NCBI GenBank assembly: GCA_017592665.1
Contig: JAGFNW010000007.1
Location: 124,001-188,000, forward strand
Direction of reading: 5' to 3'
Length of the DNA stretch: 64,000 nt
Origin: Streptosporangiaceae bacterium NEAU-GS5
Lineage (GTDB): Bacteria > Actinomycetota > Actinomycetes > Streptosporangiales > Streptosporangiaceae
Shown here: piece after piece, positions 1 to 19,113 of the stretch
Layout: the number at the start of each line of letters is the position of its first letter
How positions within the stretch are numbered: the stretch's first letter is position 1
Translations under genes and position numbers: made by a program
Notes under the pieces: generated by a model
The model's input: the letters and a program-made list of their open reading frames with translations, nothing else
Told to the model about the DNA's origin: nothing
The model's database searches: none

Positions 1-528
1 GATGGTGGTGCGGACGTTGCCCATCCGACCGGCCATGCGCACGCCCTTGAAAACGCGGCCCGGGGTGGCGCAGCCACCGATGGAACCCGGCGAGCGGTGC
101 TTGCGCTGGGTGCCGTGCGAAGCGCCGAGACCCTTGAAGTTGTGGCGCTTCATGACGCCCGCGAAGCCCTTGCCCTTGCTCTTGCCCGTCACGTCGACGT
201 ACTGCCCGGCCTCGAACGTCTCCGCGGAGACCTCCTGGCCGAGGGCGTAGTCGCCCGCGTCGTCGGTGCGAACCTCGACGAAGTAGCGGCGCGGCGTGAT
301 GTCGTGCTTGCGAAGGTAGTCGCCGAGCGGCTTGTTGACCTTCCGGGGGTCGACCTGCCCGTAGCCGAGCTGGATGGCGGAGTAACCGTCACGCTCAGGC
401 GTGCGAACCCGGGTCACCACGCACGGACCGGCCTCGACCACCGTCACCGGGACGATCCGGTTGTCGGTGTCGAAGACCTGGGTCATGCCGAGCTTCTTGC
501 CCAGGACGCCCTTGATCTGCTTAGCCAT
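1..528 (-). CDS. rplC: 50S ribosomal protein L3 (C-terminus cut by window edge)
   Basis: Ribosomal protein L3 binds 23S rRNA near the peptidyl-transferase centre and is an early assembly protein. The visible 176 codons start [20 protein letters not shown], the typical L3 N-terminus. They carry the conserved central loop with [15 protein letters not shown] and the [15 protein letters not shown] stretch. The ATG lies 14 bases after the rpsJ stop, with a GAGGG ribosome site between them, so this is the second gene of the S10 operon. The gene runs off the left edge and lacks roughly its last 40 codons. Identification is firm. Confidence 0.97.
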   Translation of the reverse strand, partial: MAKQIKGVLGKKLGMTQVFDTDNRIVPVTVVEAGPCVVTRVRTPERDGYSAIQLGYGQVDPRKVNKPLGDYLRKHDITPRRYFVEVRTDDAGDYALGQEVSAETFEAGQYVDVTGKSKGKGFAGVMKRHNFKGLGASHGTQRKHRSPGSIGGCATPGRVFKGVRMAGRMGNVRTTI

Positions 529-542
529 GTCTGTGCGTTCCC

Positions 543-851
543 TCAGAGCTTGATCGAGATGTCGACGCCGGCAGGAAGGTCGAGTCGCATGAGCGAGTCG
601 ACGGTCTTGGGCGTCGGGTCGATGATGTCAATCAGCCGCTTGTGCGTGCGCATCTCAAAGTGCTCGCGGCTGTCCTTGTACTTGTGCGGCGAACGGATGA
701 CGCAATACACGTTCTTCTCGGTCGGCAGCGGCACCGGGCCCGCGACCTTCGCACCCGTCCGCGTCACCGTCTCGACGATCTTCTTGGCCGAGCTGTCGAT
801 GACCTCGTGGTCATAGGCCTTGAGCCGAATGCGGATCTTCTGTCCCGCCAT
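543..851 (-). CDS. rpsJ: 30S ribosomal protein S10
   Basis: S10 is a small-subunit head protein that also acts as NusE in antitermination complexes. The 102-residue product begins [19 protein letters not shown] and contains the conserved [22 protein letters not shown] segment; length is standard. It is the first gene of the S10 operon, 118 bases downstream of tuf and separated from it by a 14-bp perfect hairpin. Its own promoter therefore probably lies at 852-927, though I could not pick one out with confidence. Confidence 0.98.
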   Translation of the reverse strand: MAGQKIRIRLKAYDHEVIDSSAKKIVETVTRTGAKVAGPVPLPTEKNVYCVIRSPHKYKDSREHFEMRTHKRLIDIIDPTPKTVDSLMRLDLPAGVDISIKL

Positions 852-927
852 AATGGCCTCGGTGTCCTTCGCTGTCGTCTGAACAAGTAACGTGCGGCTG
901 TGAGCCGCTTGATTTGGTACCTCGTGC

Positions 928-961
928 TTCGGCGGCCAGGCTGTACGGCCTGGCCGCCGAA
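928..961 (-). terminator. Terminator hairpin after tuf
   Basis: A perfect 14-bp inverted repeat (928-941 with 948-961, arms TTCGGCGGCCAGGC and GCCTGGCCGCCGAA) has a 6-base loop. It starts 9 bases after the tuf stop on the minus strand. No T-run follows, which is common for actinobacterial terminators. It separates the str operon from the S10 operon. Confidence 0.8.
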
Positions 962-969
962 TGGCGCAA

Positions 970-2163
<1,194 letters not shown>

Positions 2164-2218
2164 TGCTCTGTCTCCTTAGAGATTTTCTGACTGGACTACT
2201 TCTCACTCGGGTCGAGGG

Positions 2219-2280
2219 CTATTCGCCCCTGAGCTATTCGCCCTTGACCCCTCGGGGAAAGGGCGACGATCTCCTGTCGG
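2219..2280 (-). repeat. Degenerate duplicate of the fusA 3' end, forming a hairpin in the tuf leader
   Basis: The fusA-tuf spacer repeats the end of fusA. Positions 2231-2249 match 2301-2319 at 18 of 19 bases (GAG[C/T]TATTCGCCCTTGACC). The 13-mer GCGACGATCTCCT at 2263-2275 recurs at 2323-2335 inside fusA. A third short copy of CTATTCGCCC lies at 2219-2228. In the tuf transcript the sequence can fold: 2238-2245 pairs with 2259-2266 (TCGCCCTT/AAGGGCGA), with a CCCC/GGGG inner pairing. This could be a scar of a local duplication or a tuf leader element. Confidence 0.7.
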
Positions 2281-2303
2281 CGCCCAGCCCGAGAGGTCAG
2301 GAG

Positions 2304-4403
<2,100 letters not shown>

Positions 4404-4442
4404 TTCTCTCGCGTCCTCGTCGTCTCGTCGAAATTCCGCTCA

Positions 4443-4913
4443 CTACCAGCGGTAGTGCGCGAAGGCCTTGTTGGACTCGGCCATCTTGTGGGTGTCCTCG
4501 CGCTTCTTGACCGAGGCTCCGAGGCCGTTGCTGGCGTCGAGGAGCTCGTTCATGAGGCGCTCGGTCATGGTCTTCTCGCGCCGGGCCCGGGAGTACTGCA
4601 CGAGCCAGCGCAGCGCGAGCGTGGTGCTGCGCGACGCGCGGACCTCGACCGGCACCTGGTAGGTCGCGCCACCGACACGGCGGCTGCGGACCTCGAGCGT
4701 CGGCTTCACGTTGTCCAGCGCGCGCTTGAGCGTGACGACCGGGTCGTTGCCGGTCTTGTCCTTGCAGCCCTCGAGGGCGCCGTAGACGATCGACTGCGCG
4801 ATCGAGCGCTTCCCGTCCAGGAGGACCTTGTTGATCAGCGCGGTAACCAGCGGAGAGCTGTAGACCGGGTCAGACATGAGCTGACGACGGCCGGGAGAAC
4901 CCTTGCGAGGCAT
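4443..4913 (-). CDS. rpsG: 30S ribosomal protein S7
   Basis: S7 nucleates assembly of the 30S head and contacts E-site tRNA. I chose the ATG at 4913, giving 156 residues ([12 protein letters not shown]...). A longer reading adds 27 upstream codons that overlap the rpsL end and look nothing like S7. The C-terminus [11 protein letters not shown] is the family signature. It starts one base after the rpsL stop, so the two genes are almost certainly translationally coupled. Confidence 0.97.
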   Translation of the reverse strand: MPRKGSPGRRQLMSDPVYSSPLVTALINKVLLDGKRSIAQSIVYGALEGCKDKTGNDPVVTLKRALDNVKPTLEVRSRRVGGATYQVPVEVRASRSTTLALRWLVQYSRARREKTMTERLMNELLDASNGLGASVKKREDTHKMAESNKAFAHYRW

Positions 4914-4914
4914 G

Positions 4915-5289
4915 TCAGCTCTTCTCCTTCTTCGCGCCGTAGCGGCTGCGGGCCTGCTTGCGGTTACGCACGCCCTGGGTGTCAAGGGAGCCACGAATGA
5001 TCTTGTATCGAACGCCCGGCAGGTCCTTCACACGGCCGCCACGCACGAGCACGATCGAGTGCTCCTGCAGGTTGTGGCCGACGCCCGGGATATATGCGGT
5101 CACTTCGATGCCGTTGGTCAGGCGGACACGCGCGACCTTCCGAAGCGCCGAGTTGGGCTTCTTCGGGGTGGTGGTGTAGACGCGGGTGCACACGCCGCGC
5201 CGCTGAGGGCTGCCCTTGAGCGCAGGAGTCTTGGTCTTGGAGACCTTGTCCTGCCGGCCCTTACGGACCAACTGCTGAATCGTGGGCAC
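4915..5289 (-). CDS. rpsL: 30S ribosomal protein S12
   Basis: S12 lies at the decoding centre and is the target region for streptomycin. The protein has 124 residues, GTG start ([15 protein letters not shown]). Both resistance-hotspot lysines are wild type: [11 protein letters not shown] (Lys43 region) and [13 protein letters not shown] (Lys88 region), so a streptomycin-sensitive form is expected. It is the first gene of the str operon, with a GGAG ribosome site upstream. Confidence 0.98.
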   Translation of the reverse strand: MPTIQQLVRKGRQDKVSKTKTPALKGSPQRRGVCTRVYTTTPKKPNSALRKVARVRLTNGIEVTAYIPGVGHNLQEHSIVLVRGGRVKDLPGVRYKIIRGSLDTQGVRNRKQARSRYGAKKEKS

Positions 5290-5657
5290 TACAACAACTC
5301 CGTTTCGTGCCTTGGCCGGTGATACGTCTCAGTGCTTTTCGCAGGTGCTGCCGGTGTCATGACCTGCTGGTTTTACTCTCCCGCCGACCCACGCGGTCGG
5401 GCGTGTCGCGCTCTTTGCGGAACACACCCGTGCTGACCCGGCAAATGGAGAGGGTCACGCGGCGCTGAATCTGCGCACACGCATGCGAGCCCACTAACCT
5501 ATGGGCACGAAGCGCAAGACTACCCAGCCCATGGCCGATCGTCAAAACGATCGCCTTAGGTCAGCCGCGTGGACTCCCCGACCAGTTTACCGGAAACGAC
5601 AAGGCGCCCGGACCATAACCGGTCCGGGCGCCGTGTCCCAGTTGGCTAACGACCGGG
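5290..5657 (-). other. Intergenic region upstream of rpsL
   Basis: This 368-base gap lies between rpoC and rpsL. It contains the rpoC terminator (5603-5632) and must contain the str-operon promoter, but I could not assign -35/-10 boxes with confidence. Open frames here (for example 5357-5545) lack family features and a good ribosome site. I see no gene in it. Confidence 0.6.
5603..5632 (-). terminator. Terminator after rpoC
   Basis: A perfect 12-bp inverted repeat GGCGCCCGGACC/GGTCCGGGCGCC (5603-5614 with 5621-5632) has a 6-base loop. It begins 25 bases after the rpoC stop and is followed on the minus strand by TTGTCGTTTCC, a weak T-tract. Confidence 0.85.
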
Positions 5658-9533
<3,876 letters not shown>

Positions 9534-9547
9534 TTATGCGATCCCCC

Positions 9548-13012
<3,465 letters not shown>

Positions 13013-13435
13013 CAGATGTCCTTCCGAGGGCTCGCGGACTGACTACACGCACGCCAGACGACCACACACAAAGAGTTACTTAGAGAGGCGGTCGTCAAAG
13101 GGCAGCGCAAAGAGGCAGTGTAGCCGAAAGGCATACACCTGTCCACTCCGCTCTCGCTCTACGCTCCACGTTGATGGCAGCATCACCCGTCCGCGCCGAA
13201 ACGTCAAGCCCGGGAGCCGACATTTCAGCCAAGCGATGCCCAGCACGCTGGGTTTTTCCCCATCTCGGCGAGCGCAACCGCGCCGGTCCGGGACGATACC
13301 CACGAGCCGACGGGGTTAACTCTCCGTCACGCGACAAGCCGAACGCTGACCAATGACCGACTCCTGTCGCGCCAAGGGAATGCCCTCGACCACGATCGCT
13401 AAACACGTTCTTTGCTAACAATTGAGTAACCCACC
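13013..13435 (-). other. rpoB upstream region
   Basis: This 423-base gap contains no convincing gene. It holds the rpoB promoter (13117-13145), about 100 bases of rpoB leader, and near its far end a weak hairpin overlapping the stop codon of the preceding gene (CCCACC at 13430-13435 with GGTGGG at 13442-13447). The middle part is AT-richer than its surroundings but shows no other element I can name. Confidence 0.6.
13117..13145 (-). promoter_or_regulatory. Candidate rpoB promoter
   Basis: On the minus strand a -35 box TGGACA (13140-13145) and a -10 box TACACT (13117-13122) are separated by exactly 17 bases. This gives a predicted start near 13110 and a leader of about 100 bases before the TTG start of rpoB. 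The match to the housekeeping sigma consensus is good; the transcription start is not demonstrated. Confidence 0.7.
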
Positions 13436-13945
13436 TCAGCGGGTGGGCGTGTCGCCCAGGAGGGTGGACAGGTCGGACACCCGCCAGCCCGCCTCCGTAC
13501 GCACCATGACCAGGCGCGCTCTGTTCTGCGTGACCTCCTGCCGAGGCAGGTCTTTGCCCGACTGGGAGCGTGTCGTGGTCATGTTCACGAACACCAGGAC
13601 ACGGACCAGATCAGGGGTCGCCGACTCGACTCCGGCCGCGGCGACGACCGCCTGCTGGACCTTCTGCTCTTCGCGGGCGCGCGGCACGAGCGCGGCGGCC
13701 AGCTGACGGAAGTGCCCCGCGAGCGGCCCCGTCGCGTGCCCCGCCGCGCGCGCCAGATCGTCGTCGATGGTCCGGTAGTCATAGGAGAGAAGATCCGGGA
13801 CGTACGCCCTCGCGGCGGCGACGGCCTCGGCCCCCGCGGTCTGGCCGGCGCTCAGCCGGGCCGCGTCCCGCTGGAACTTCACGGCCTGCGCCGCGAGGAC
13901 GGCCACGCCCACGACCAGCAGCAGGATCAGCAGCCGGGCCTTCAC
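13436..13945 (-). CDS. Mce-associated membrane protein
   Basis: This product looks like an Mce-associated protein, a membrane-anchored accessory of Mce lipid importers with an NTF2-like extracytoplasmic domain. I chose the GTG at 13945, giving 169 residues (VKARLLILLLVVGVAVLAAQ). It overlaps the upstream gene's stop as GTGA, and the longer frame runs back into that gene. There is one N-terminal membrane helix (residues 4-20). The motif LLSYDYRTIDDDLARA followed by a TG...F segment is typical of the family. The upstream gene is a diverged paralogue. No mce genes are in the window. Confidence 0.8.
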   Translation of the reverse strand: MKARLLILLLVVGVAVLAAQAVKFQRDAARLSAGQTAGAEAVAAARAYVPDLLSYDYRTIDDDLARAAGHATGPLAGHFRQLAAALVPRAREEQKVQQAVVAAAGVESATPDLVRVLVFVNMTTTRSQSGKDLPRQEVTQNRARLVMVRTEAGWRVSDLSTLLGDTPTR

Positions 13946-14421
13946 GAGACCATCTCGGCCTTCGCCACCAGCCACACTCCGCCGACCTTGGCGACCCTCA
14001 TCCGCCAACGATAAAACCGTTCCTCCGGGGCCAGTTTTTTGTCACCTTCCCACCGGATCACGGCGTCCGCCACGACCAGCACGTCGGCCGAGGAGCCGTT
14101 CATCGAGTCGATGGCGGCCGAGCGCAACACGCCGGTTTCGACCGCTTTCGTCTTAACGGTGGCGGACTTGACGGCGGCGGCCGAGCGCACGTTCTCCGTG
14201 CGGGCCTCACCGGTCGAGGTGTCGAGAATCCGGCGCAAGTCCTCGTCGACCGTACGGTGACTGACGGACAGCAGATTCACCGCGTAGGTCCCGGCCGCGC
14301 TGACGGCCGCCTGGCGGTCTCCTGCGGCCGTCTGGGCCGTCGCGCGACCGCGCCACGTCCAATACGCCGCCGCGCCCGAAGCCAGCAGCAGCACGGCGAG
14401 CCCCGCGATCAGCTTCCTCAC
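13942..14421 (-). CDS. Mce-associated membrane protein (paralogue)
   Basis: The 159-residue product has an N-terminal membrane helix (residues 4-22) and an extracytoplasmic domain with LLSVSHRTVDEDLRRILDTSTGEA, parallel to the downstream gene's LLSYDYRTIDDDLARAAGHATG. GTG start. It overlaps the next gene by four bases (GTGA), so the two are translated together and may form a heterodimer. It lies 56 bases after the Mkl-like ATPase, which suggests one lipid-import accessory unit. Confidence 0.8.
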   Translation of the reverse strand: MRKLIAGLAVLLLASGAAAYWTWRGRATAQTAAGDRQAAVSAAGTYAVNLLSVSHRTVDEDLRRILDTSTGEARTENVRSAAAVKSATVKTKAVETGVLRSAAIDSMNGSSADVLVVADAVIRWEGDKKLAPEERFYRWRMRVAKVGGVWLVAKAEMVS

Positions 14422-14477
14422 GATTGGGTCACATTAGACCCTCACGGAGATCTTTACCGCCGATCAACCGGAATGGA

Positions 14478-15482
14478 CTAGACGACGCCGTTCACGCGCT
14501 CGGCTGTGACCAGACGGGAATACTCCTCCAGCCAGTTGCGCCCCTGCTCGTCCAGGAAGGAGCCGGCCGGAGGGACCACGCCGTTGGTGAGCAGCCACTC
14601 GCCCGGCGGTCGCTGGGTGCGGCGCAGCCGGCCGCCGCTCGGCATCAGCTGAGGCGGGATCGGCGGCAGCACACCGGGATCGTGGCCGAGCACGGCCTCG
14701 GCCTCGAGCTCGGAGATGTCCTTCTCCTCCGACATGCCGATCGGGCCATGGCGGCGCGCGTTGAGGAACTGCCGCACCACCGGCTCCTCGCTCGACAGCA
14801 GCATCTCGCGCGGCCCGAACATGACCAGTTCGCGGCGGAACAGCAGGCCGATGTCGTCGGGAACGGTCCGGGCCGTGTTGATGTCGTGCGTGACGATCAG
14901 GAACGTCGCCTCGATCTCGGCGTTGAGGTCGACGATGAGCTGGTTCAGGTAGGCCGTGCGGACCGGGTCGAGGCCCGAGTCGGGCTCGTCGAACAAGATG
15001 ATCTCGGGATCGAGGACCAGGGCGCGGGCGAGTCCAGCGCGCTTGCGCATTCCACCGGAGATCTCGCCGGGCAGCTTCGCCTCGGCGCCGATCAGGCCGA
15101 CCAGCTCCATCTTCTCCATGACGATCCGACGGATCTCGGCCTCGGATTTGCGGGTGTGCTCACGGAGCGGGAACGCGACGTTGTCGTAAAGATTGAGCGA
15201 GCCGAAAAGGGCCCCGTCCTGGAACAGGACGCCGAACAGGCGGCGCAGCTCGTAAAGCTTGTGCTCGCCGCAGCGGGCGAGATCGTGGCCGTTGATCCAG
15301 ATGTGCCCGCGATCGGGGCGGAGGAGGCCGACGAGCGTCTTGAGGAAGACCGACTTTCCGGTGCCGGACGGGCCGAGCAGCACGGAGATCTCGCCGGCGG
15401 GGAGGGTGAGCGAGACGTCCTCCCAGACCACCTGCCGGCCGAACGACTTGGTCAGGCCTTCGACCGCGATTTCGACGCCCAC
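14478..15482 (-). CDS. Mkl/MceG-like ABC transporter ATPase
   Basis: This is the ATPase of an Mce/Mla-type lipid transporter. The 334-residue product has Walker A GPSGTGKS (about residue 37), a Q-loop VLFQDGALFGSLNLYDN, signature SGGMRKRAGLARAL and Walker B IILFDEPDSGLDP. The SGGM(R/K)KR form and the DGALF stretch are typical of MlaF/MceG rather than other importers. An extra C-terminal region of about 90 residues is present, as in mycobacterial Mkl. GTG start. In Mycobacterium tuberculosis mkl also lies between rplL and rpoB, so the position is conserved. A palindromic candidate operator lies 31 bases upstream. Confidence 0.88.
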   Translation of the reverse strand: MGVEIAVEGLTKSFGRQVVWEDVSLTLPAGEISVLLGPSGTGKSVFLKTLVGLLRPDRGHIWINGHDLARCGEHKLYELRRLFGVLFQDGALFGSLNLYDNVAFPLREHTRKSEAEIRRIVMEKMELVGLIGAEAKLPGEISGGMRKRAGLARALVLDPEIILFDEPDSGLDPVRTAYLNQLIVDLNAEIEATFLIVTHDINTARTVPDDIGLLFRRELVMFGPREMLLSSEEPVVRQFLNARRHGPIGMSEEKDISELEAEAVLGHDPGVLPPIPPQLMPSGGRLRRTQRPPGEWLLTNGVVPPAGSFLDEQGRNWLEEYSRLVTAERVNGVV

Positions 15483-15512
15483 GAGGTCATGGTCCCAGGG
15501 CGCCGGAGATTA

Positions 15513-15530
15513 ATTAGAACTCATTCTAAT
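15513..15530. promoter_or_regulatory. Palindromic candidate operator upstream of the Mkl-like gene
   Basis: ATTAGAACTCATTCTAAT has perfect 7-bp arms around a 4-base centre. It lies 31-48 bases before the ATPase start, and its minus-strand arm contains TAGAAT, a good -10 box, so a bound protein would block the promoter. The core TAGAACTCATTCTA differs at one position from the TNNAACNNGTTNNA operator described for KstR-type TetR repressors. The resemblance is an inference. Confidence 0.55.
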
Positions 15531-15538
15531 ATCGTTAT

Positions 15539-15568
15539 CCCCCCGTGATCTGATGCGATCACGGGGGG
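15539..15568 (-). terminator. Terminator after rplL
   Basis: A perfect 12-bp inverted repeat CCCCCCGTGATC/GATCACGGGGGG (15539-15550 with 15557-15568) has a 6-base loop, starting 14 bases after the rplL stop. It separates the ribosomal-stalk operon from the Mkl-like gene, which therefore needs its own promoter. Confidence 0.85.
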
Positions 15569-15582
15569 ACGGCGTACGAAAA

Positions 15583-15969
15583 CTACTTGACCGTGACGGT
15601 GGCGCCGGCGCCCTCGAGCTGCGCCTTGGCCTTCTCGGCCTGCTCCTTGTTGACCTTGCCGTCGAAGACGTTCTTCGGAGCGCCGTCGACCAGGTCCTTG
15701 GCCTCCTTCAGACCGAGGCTGGTCAGCGCGCGGATCTCCTTGATGACCTGGATCTTCTTGTCGCCGGCGGCCTCGAGCACGACGTCGAACTCGTCCTGCT
15801 CCTCGACCTCCTCAGCGGCGACGGGCGCGGCGGCGGCGGCCACAGCGGCGACCGGGGCGGCGGCCTTGACGTCGAAGGTGTCCTCGAACAGCTTCACGAA
15901 GTCGGAAAGCTCGAGGAGGGTCATCTCCTTGAAAGCGTCGAGCAGCTCGTCGGTGCTGAGCTTCGCCAT
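15583..15969 (-). CDS. rplL: 50S ribosomal protein L7/L12
   Basis: This stalk protein recruits translational GTPases. The 128-residue product has the N-terminal dimerisation domain ([20 protein letters not shown]), the Ala/Glu-rich hinge, and the C-terminal domain with [18 protein letters not shown]. It follows rplJ after 74 bases and is terminated by a strong hairpin. Length and sequence are standard. Confidence 0.98.
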   Translation of the reverse strand: MAKLSTDELLDAFKEMTLLELSDFVKLFEDTFDVKAAAPVAAVAAAAAPVAAEEVEEQDEFDVVLEAAGDKKIQVIKEIRALTSLGLKEAKDLVDGAPKNVFDGKVNKEQAEKAKAQLEGAGATVTVK

Positions 15970-16043
15970 GATGTGTTCCTCCGTTTGGATCTTGCTTTAG
16001 AAAGTGATTTCAGTACCGCGAATGCGGGGCAATCCCCGTCGAC

Positions 16044-16568
16044 CTACTCGCCGGCCTCTTCGCGCTTGGCACGCAGGGCCTCGGCGAGGCGAGCCATCTG
16101 GGTCGGCAGCGCGGCGAAGGTGGCGGCAGCCTGAGACTGCTTGGCCTTCATCGCACCGGCCAGCTTCGCGAGCAGAACCTCGCGCGACTCCAGATCGGCA
16201 AGCTTGCTGATCTCGGCCGGATTCATCGCCTTACCGTCGACGACTCCGCCCTTGATGATCAGGAGGGGATTGGCCTTGGCGAACTCACGCAGGCTCTTGG
16301 CCGCCTCGACGACGTCGCCCTTGACGAACGCGATCGCGGTCGGGCCGCTCAGCAGGTCGTCGAGGACGGAGATCCCGGCGTTGTTAGCCGCGATCTTGGC
16401 CAGCGTGTTCTTCGCCACGGCGAACTTCGCGTGCCCACCGAGCGAAACGCGCAGCTGCTTCAGCTGAGCGACGGTGAGACCGCGGTACTCGGTCAGCACG
16501 GCGGCGCTGGAACCGGCGAACTCGGACTTGAGTTCGGCGACAGCGGTAGCCTTGTCTGCCCTCGCCAT
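16044..16568 (-). CDS. rplJ: 50S ribosomal protein L10
   Basis: L10 anchors the L7/L12 stalk and autoregulates its operon by binding the mRNA leader. I chose the ATG at 16568, giving 174 residues ([17 protein letters not shown]). The longer frame adds 40 codons that run through the leader hairpin. The conserved [16 protein letters not shown] and [13 protein letters not shown] segments are present. It is the first gene of the rplJ-rplL operon. Confidence 0.97.
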   Translation of the reverse strand: MARADKATAVAELKSEFAGSSAAVLTEYRGLTVAQLKQLRVSLGGHAKFAVAKNTLAKIAANNAGISVLDDLLSGPTAIAFVKGDVVEAAKSLREFAKANPLLIIKGGVVDGKAMNPAEISKLADLESREVLLAKLAGAMKAKQSQAAATFAALPTQMARLAEALRAKREEAGE

Positions 16569-16690
16569 GGGCCTCCTTCCGATTGAGCCGCGACGCTGCG
16601 CGCCGCGACTTCGCGAATGTGCCACCGGCGAAGGCCCAGAAGTGAGCGGGCAAACGAAAAGCCCCATGCGCAGGCGCACAGGGCTCACGT
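16569..16690 (-). promoter_or_regulatory. L10-type ribosomal protein leader with hairpin
   Basis: Ahead of rplJ the transcript contains a GC-rich stem in which 16661-16674 (GCCCCATGCGC region) pairs with the AGCCCTGTGCGC stretch ending near 16686. It is directly followed on the minus strand by TTTTCG, so it can act as an attenuator. The position matches the L10 leader known from other bacteria, where L10(L12) binding controls operon expression. A TTGACA box lies further upstream (16802-16807), but I could not find a matching -10. Confidence 0.6.
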
Positions 16691-16822
16691 GAATAAGCTC
16701 TCACACACCTGCGCTGGTCGCCCACTCACGTGGACCCTTCGGCCATCGGGCTTCATGCACCCGCTGGCAACCGGCGGTCTTCGGCAACTGCAAGAGTACG
16801 GTGTCAACCGCGAACGGCCAAA

Positions 16823-17653
16823 TCAGTTCCCCATGTTGATGTTCTGCGGCATCTCGCCGACCTCGCCGGCGGGCGGGGTCTCGATCGAGACCTGCTCGTT
16901 GAAGGCCTTGAACAGCATGGTCGCCTTGAAGGTGCCCTGGCCGTCGCCCCCGGCCAGCCCGATCTTGCGGGGCAGGCCCTGGCCGTCGATCCAGGCGTCG
17001 AACTTCATGTCCTTGACGCTTTCGAGCTGGCCCTTCACCTTGTCCTGCGTGGCCGGGTCGAGCATCTTCAGCGCCGCGTCCACCGGGAAGGTGCCGGTGT
17101 AGTGGGTCGTGTCGACGCCGCCGACGCTTTCCGTGCCGGCCGGCTTGACGTCCTTCGACGCCGTGAGCATGGCCACGGCCGTCTGCAGGTCGAGCTGCTT
17201 GGCCTGGCCGATCAGCTGGTCGACGTTGACGCCGCCCCGCTCGGCCATCTGCTTGAGGTCCAGCTTGATCCATGGCTTGGTCGCGCCGACGAGGGTCTTC
17301 AGCATGTCGAGCTTCACGTAGGCGATGTCGCCCTGGGTGATCATGCGGATCCCTCCGGGGACCGCCTGCCCGCCATAGGTGACCTGGCTGAGGTTGACGT
17401 CCGTGCTCAGCGGATCCTTCTGGTAGAGCATCGTGCCCTGCACGTGTCCGGCGCCCTGCTGGCCGTCGGAGAAGTCGAGAACGAGGTCGGCCGAATACGA
17501 CGAGACCCCGTTCACCTTCTCGGCGCTCTGCGCCAGAGCCTTCGTGGCCGCCATGGGCTTCGCCTGAATCTCCTGGCCCTGCCCGCTCGCACCGCATCCG
17601 GCGATCGCGACCAGCCCGCCGAGCGCGGCGGCGGCGATCAATATTCGGCGCAT
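16823..17653 (-). CDS. LprG/LppX-type lipoprotein
   Basis: This is probably a lipid-binding periplasmic lipoprotein of the LppX/LprA/LprF/LprG family. I chose the ATG at 17653 (276 residues), preceded by AAGGGA at an 8-base spacing; the frame extends 8 codons further without a better site. The signal peptide ends in a lipobox (VAIAGC, Cys about residue 20). The body has the family pattern of a secreted beta-sheet domain (VSSYSADLVLDF, GTMLYQKDPLSTDVNL, GDIAYVKLDM). It sits between rplA and rplJ on the same strand, and with the Mkl-like and Mce-associated genes suggests lipid trafficking encoded within the ribosomal cluster. Confidence 0.82.
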   Translation of the reverse strand: MRRILIAAAALGGLVAIAGCGASGQGQEIQAKPMAATKALAQSAEKVNGVSSYSADLVLDFSDGQQGAGHVQGTMLYQKDPLSTDVNLSQVTYGGQAVPGGIRMITQGDIAYVKLDMLKTLVGATKPWIKLDLKQMAERGGVNVDQLIGQAKQLDLQTAVAMLTASKDVKPAGTESVGGVDTTHYTGTFPVDAALKMLDPATQDKVKGQLESVKDMKFDAWIDGQGLPRKIGLAGGDGQGTFKATMLFKAFNEQVSIETPPAGEVGEMPQNINMGN

Positions 17654-17735
17654 GTATCTCGTCCCTTCGGGTCTCAACGTGTTTCGACCCTACGTGCTGC
17701 CCAGAAACCGCGTGGAAATCTGCACTGAAAAAGCA

Positions 17736-17773
17736 CAGAACCCGCGCCCCGTGGCAACGGGACGCAGGTTCTG
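17736..17773 (-). terminator. Terminator after rplK-rplA
   Basis: An imperfect long stem pairs CAGAACC...CCCCGT with ACGGG...GGTTCTG (17736-17773). Two bases beyond it on the minus strand lies CTTTTTC, a real T-run. It begins 16 bases after the rplA stop and is the most classical intrinsic terminator of the cluster. Confidence 0.85.
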
Positions 17774-17789
17774 GTGTGAGTCTTGGCTC

Positions 17790-18503
17790 CTAGGCGTCGA
17801 GCTCGGCGGTGAGGGCCCGCGTCACATTGGGGTCGACCGGAATGCCGGGGCCCATGGACGTGGTGAAGGTGACCTTCTTGAGGTAACGGCCCTTGGCCGC
17901 CGACGGCTTGAGCCGGATGATCTCGTCAAGGGCGGCGGCGTAGTTCTCCACGAGCCGACGCTCGTCGAAAGACGCCTTGCCGATGATGAAATGCAGGTTG
18001 GCGTGCCGGTCGACACGAAACTCGATCTTGCCGCCCTTGATGTCGGTCACGGCCTTGGCCACATCCGGGGTGACCGTGCCCGTCTTCGGGTTGGGCATGA
18101 GGCCACGCGGGCCGAGGATGCGGCCGAGCCGGCCGACCTTGCCCATCAGGTCGGGGGTGGCGACCACGGCGTCGAAGTCGAGACGGCCCTTCGACACCTC
18201 GTCGATGAGCTCGTCGGCGCCGATGATGTCGGCGCCCGCGGCGCGGGCCTCCTCGGCACGGTCGCCGGTCGCGAAGACCAGGACCCGGGCGGTCTTACCG
18301 GTGCCGTGCGGGAGGTTGACGGTGCCGCGGACCATCTGGTCGGCCTTGCGGGGGTCGACGCCCAGCCGCAGGGCGACCTCGACGGTCGCGTCGAACTTGG
18401 CGGTCGCGGTCTCCTTGGCGAGCCGCACGCCGTCGACGGGCGAATAGAGCTTCGAGCGGTCGATCTGAGCCGCCGCGTTCTTCCAAATCTTGCTGCGCTG
18501 CAC
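17790..18503 (-). CDS. rplA: 50S ribosomal protein L1
   Basis: L1 forms the mobile L1 stalk that moves E-site tRNA. The 237-residue product has the hallmark [15 protein letters not shown] and [22 protein letters not shown] motifs. GTG start. It is the second gene of rplK-rplA, after a 139-base spacer that may carry the L1-binding autoregulatory site, which I cannot delimit. Confidence 0.98.
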   Translation of the reverse strand: MQRSKIWKNAAAQIDRSKLYSPVDGVRLAKETATAKFDATVEVALRLGVDPRKADQMVRGTVNLPHGTGKTARVLVFATGDRAEEARAAGADIIGADELIDEVSKGRLDFDAVVATPDLMGKVGRLGRILGPRGLMPNPKTGTVTPDVAKAVTDIKGGKIEFRVDRHANLHFIIGKASFDERRLVENYAAALDEIIRLKPSAAKGRYLKKVTFTTSMGPGIPVDPNVTRALTAELDA

Positions 18504-18642
18504 TGCTTCTCCTGTGTTCGTGCGCGGCGCCTGGCGCCGCGGCGACCGCGCGGATCATCCACGCCATCGCGTTTCGGGAGTTCGTGGTACGGACCGCGCC
18601 CGGCCCTTCCACGGTTGAACTGAACGTTGAGCTGGGGCTACG

Positions 18643-19074
18643 TCAGTCGGCGACGGTGATGCCCATGGAACGGGCGGTGCCGGCGATGATCTTCTCGGCC
18701 GCCTCGATGTCGTTGGCGTTGAGGTCCTGCATCTTGGTCTCGGCGATCTGCCGCAGCTGGTCCTTGGTGAGCTTGCCCACCTTGTCCTTGTGCGGGTTGG
18801 CCGAGCCCTTCTGCAGACCGGCCGCCTTCTTGATCAGCTCAGGCGCCGGGGGCGTCTTGGTGATGAAGGTGAAGGTGCGGTCTTCGTAGATGGTGATCTC
18901 GACCGGGATGATGTTGCCGCGCTGGGCGTCGGTCGCCGCGTTGTACTGCTTGACGAACTCCATGATGTTGACGCCGTGCGGGCCGAGCGCCGTGCCGACG
19001 GGCGGCGCGGGCGTGGCCTGGCCGGCCGGGAGCTGGACCTTTACCAGCGCCGCGACTTTCTTCTTGGGAGGCAT
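18643..19074 (-). CDS. rplK: 50S ribosomal protein L11
   Basis: L11 forms the GTPase-associated centre and is the thiostrepton-region protein, also needed for RelA activation. The product is 143 residues, with [20 protein letters not shown], the proline-rich hinge region ([20 protein letters not shown]) and [14 protein letters not shown]. An ATG start is used, and a hairpin separates it from nusG. Confidence 0.98.
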   Translation of the reverse strand: MPPKKKVAALVKVQLPAGQATPAPPVGTALGPHGVNIMEFVKQYNAATDAQRGNIIPVEITIYEDRTFTFITKTPPAPELIKKAAGLQKGSANPHKDKVGKLTKDQLRQIAETKMQDLNANDIEAAEKIIAGTARSMGITVAD

Positions 19075-19113
19075 GTCTCTACTCTCCGGGTCCTGTTGGT
19101 GGTGAACATGTCA

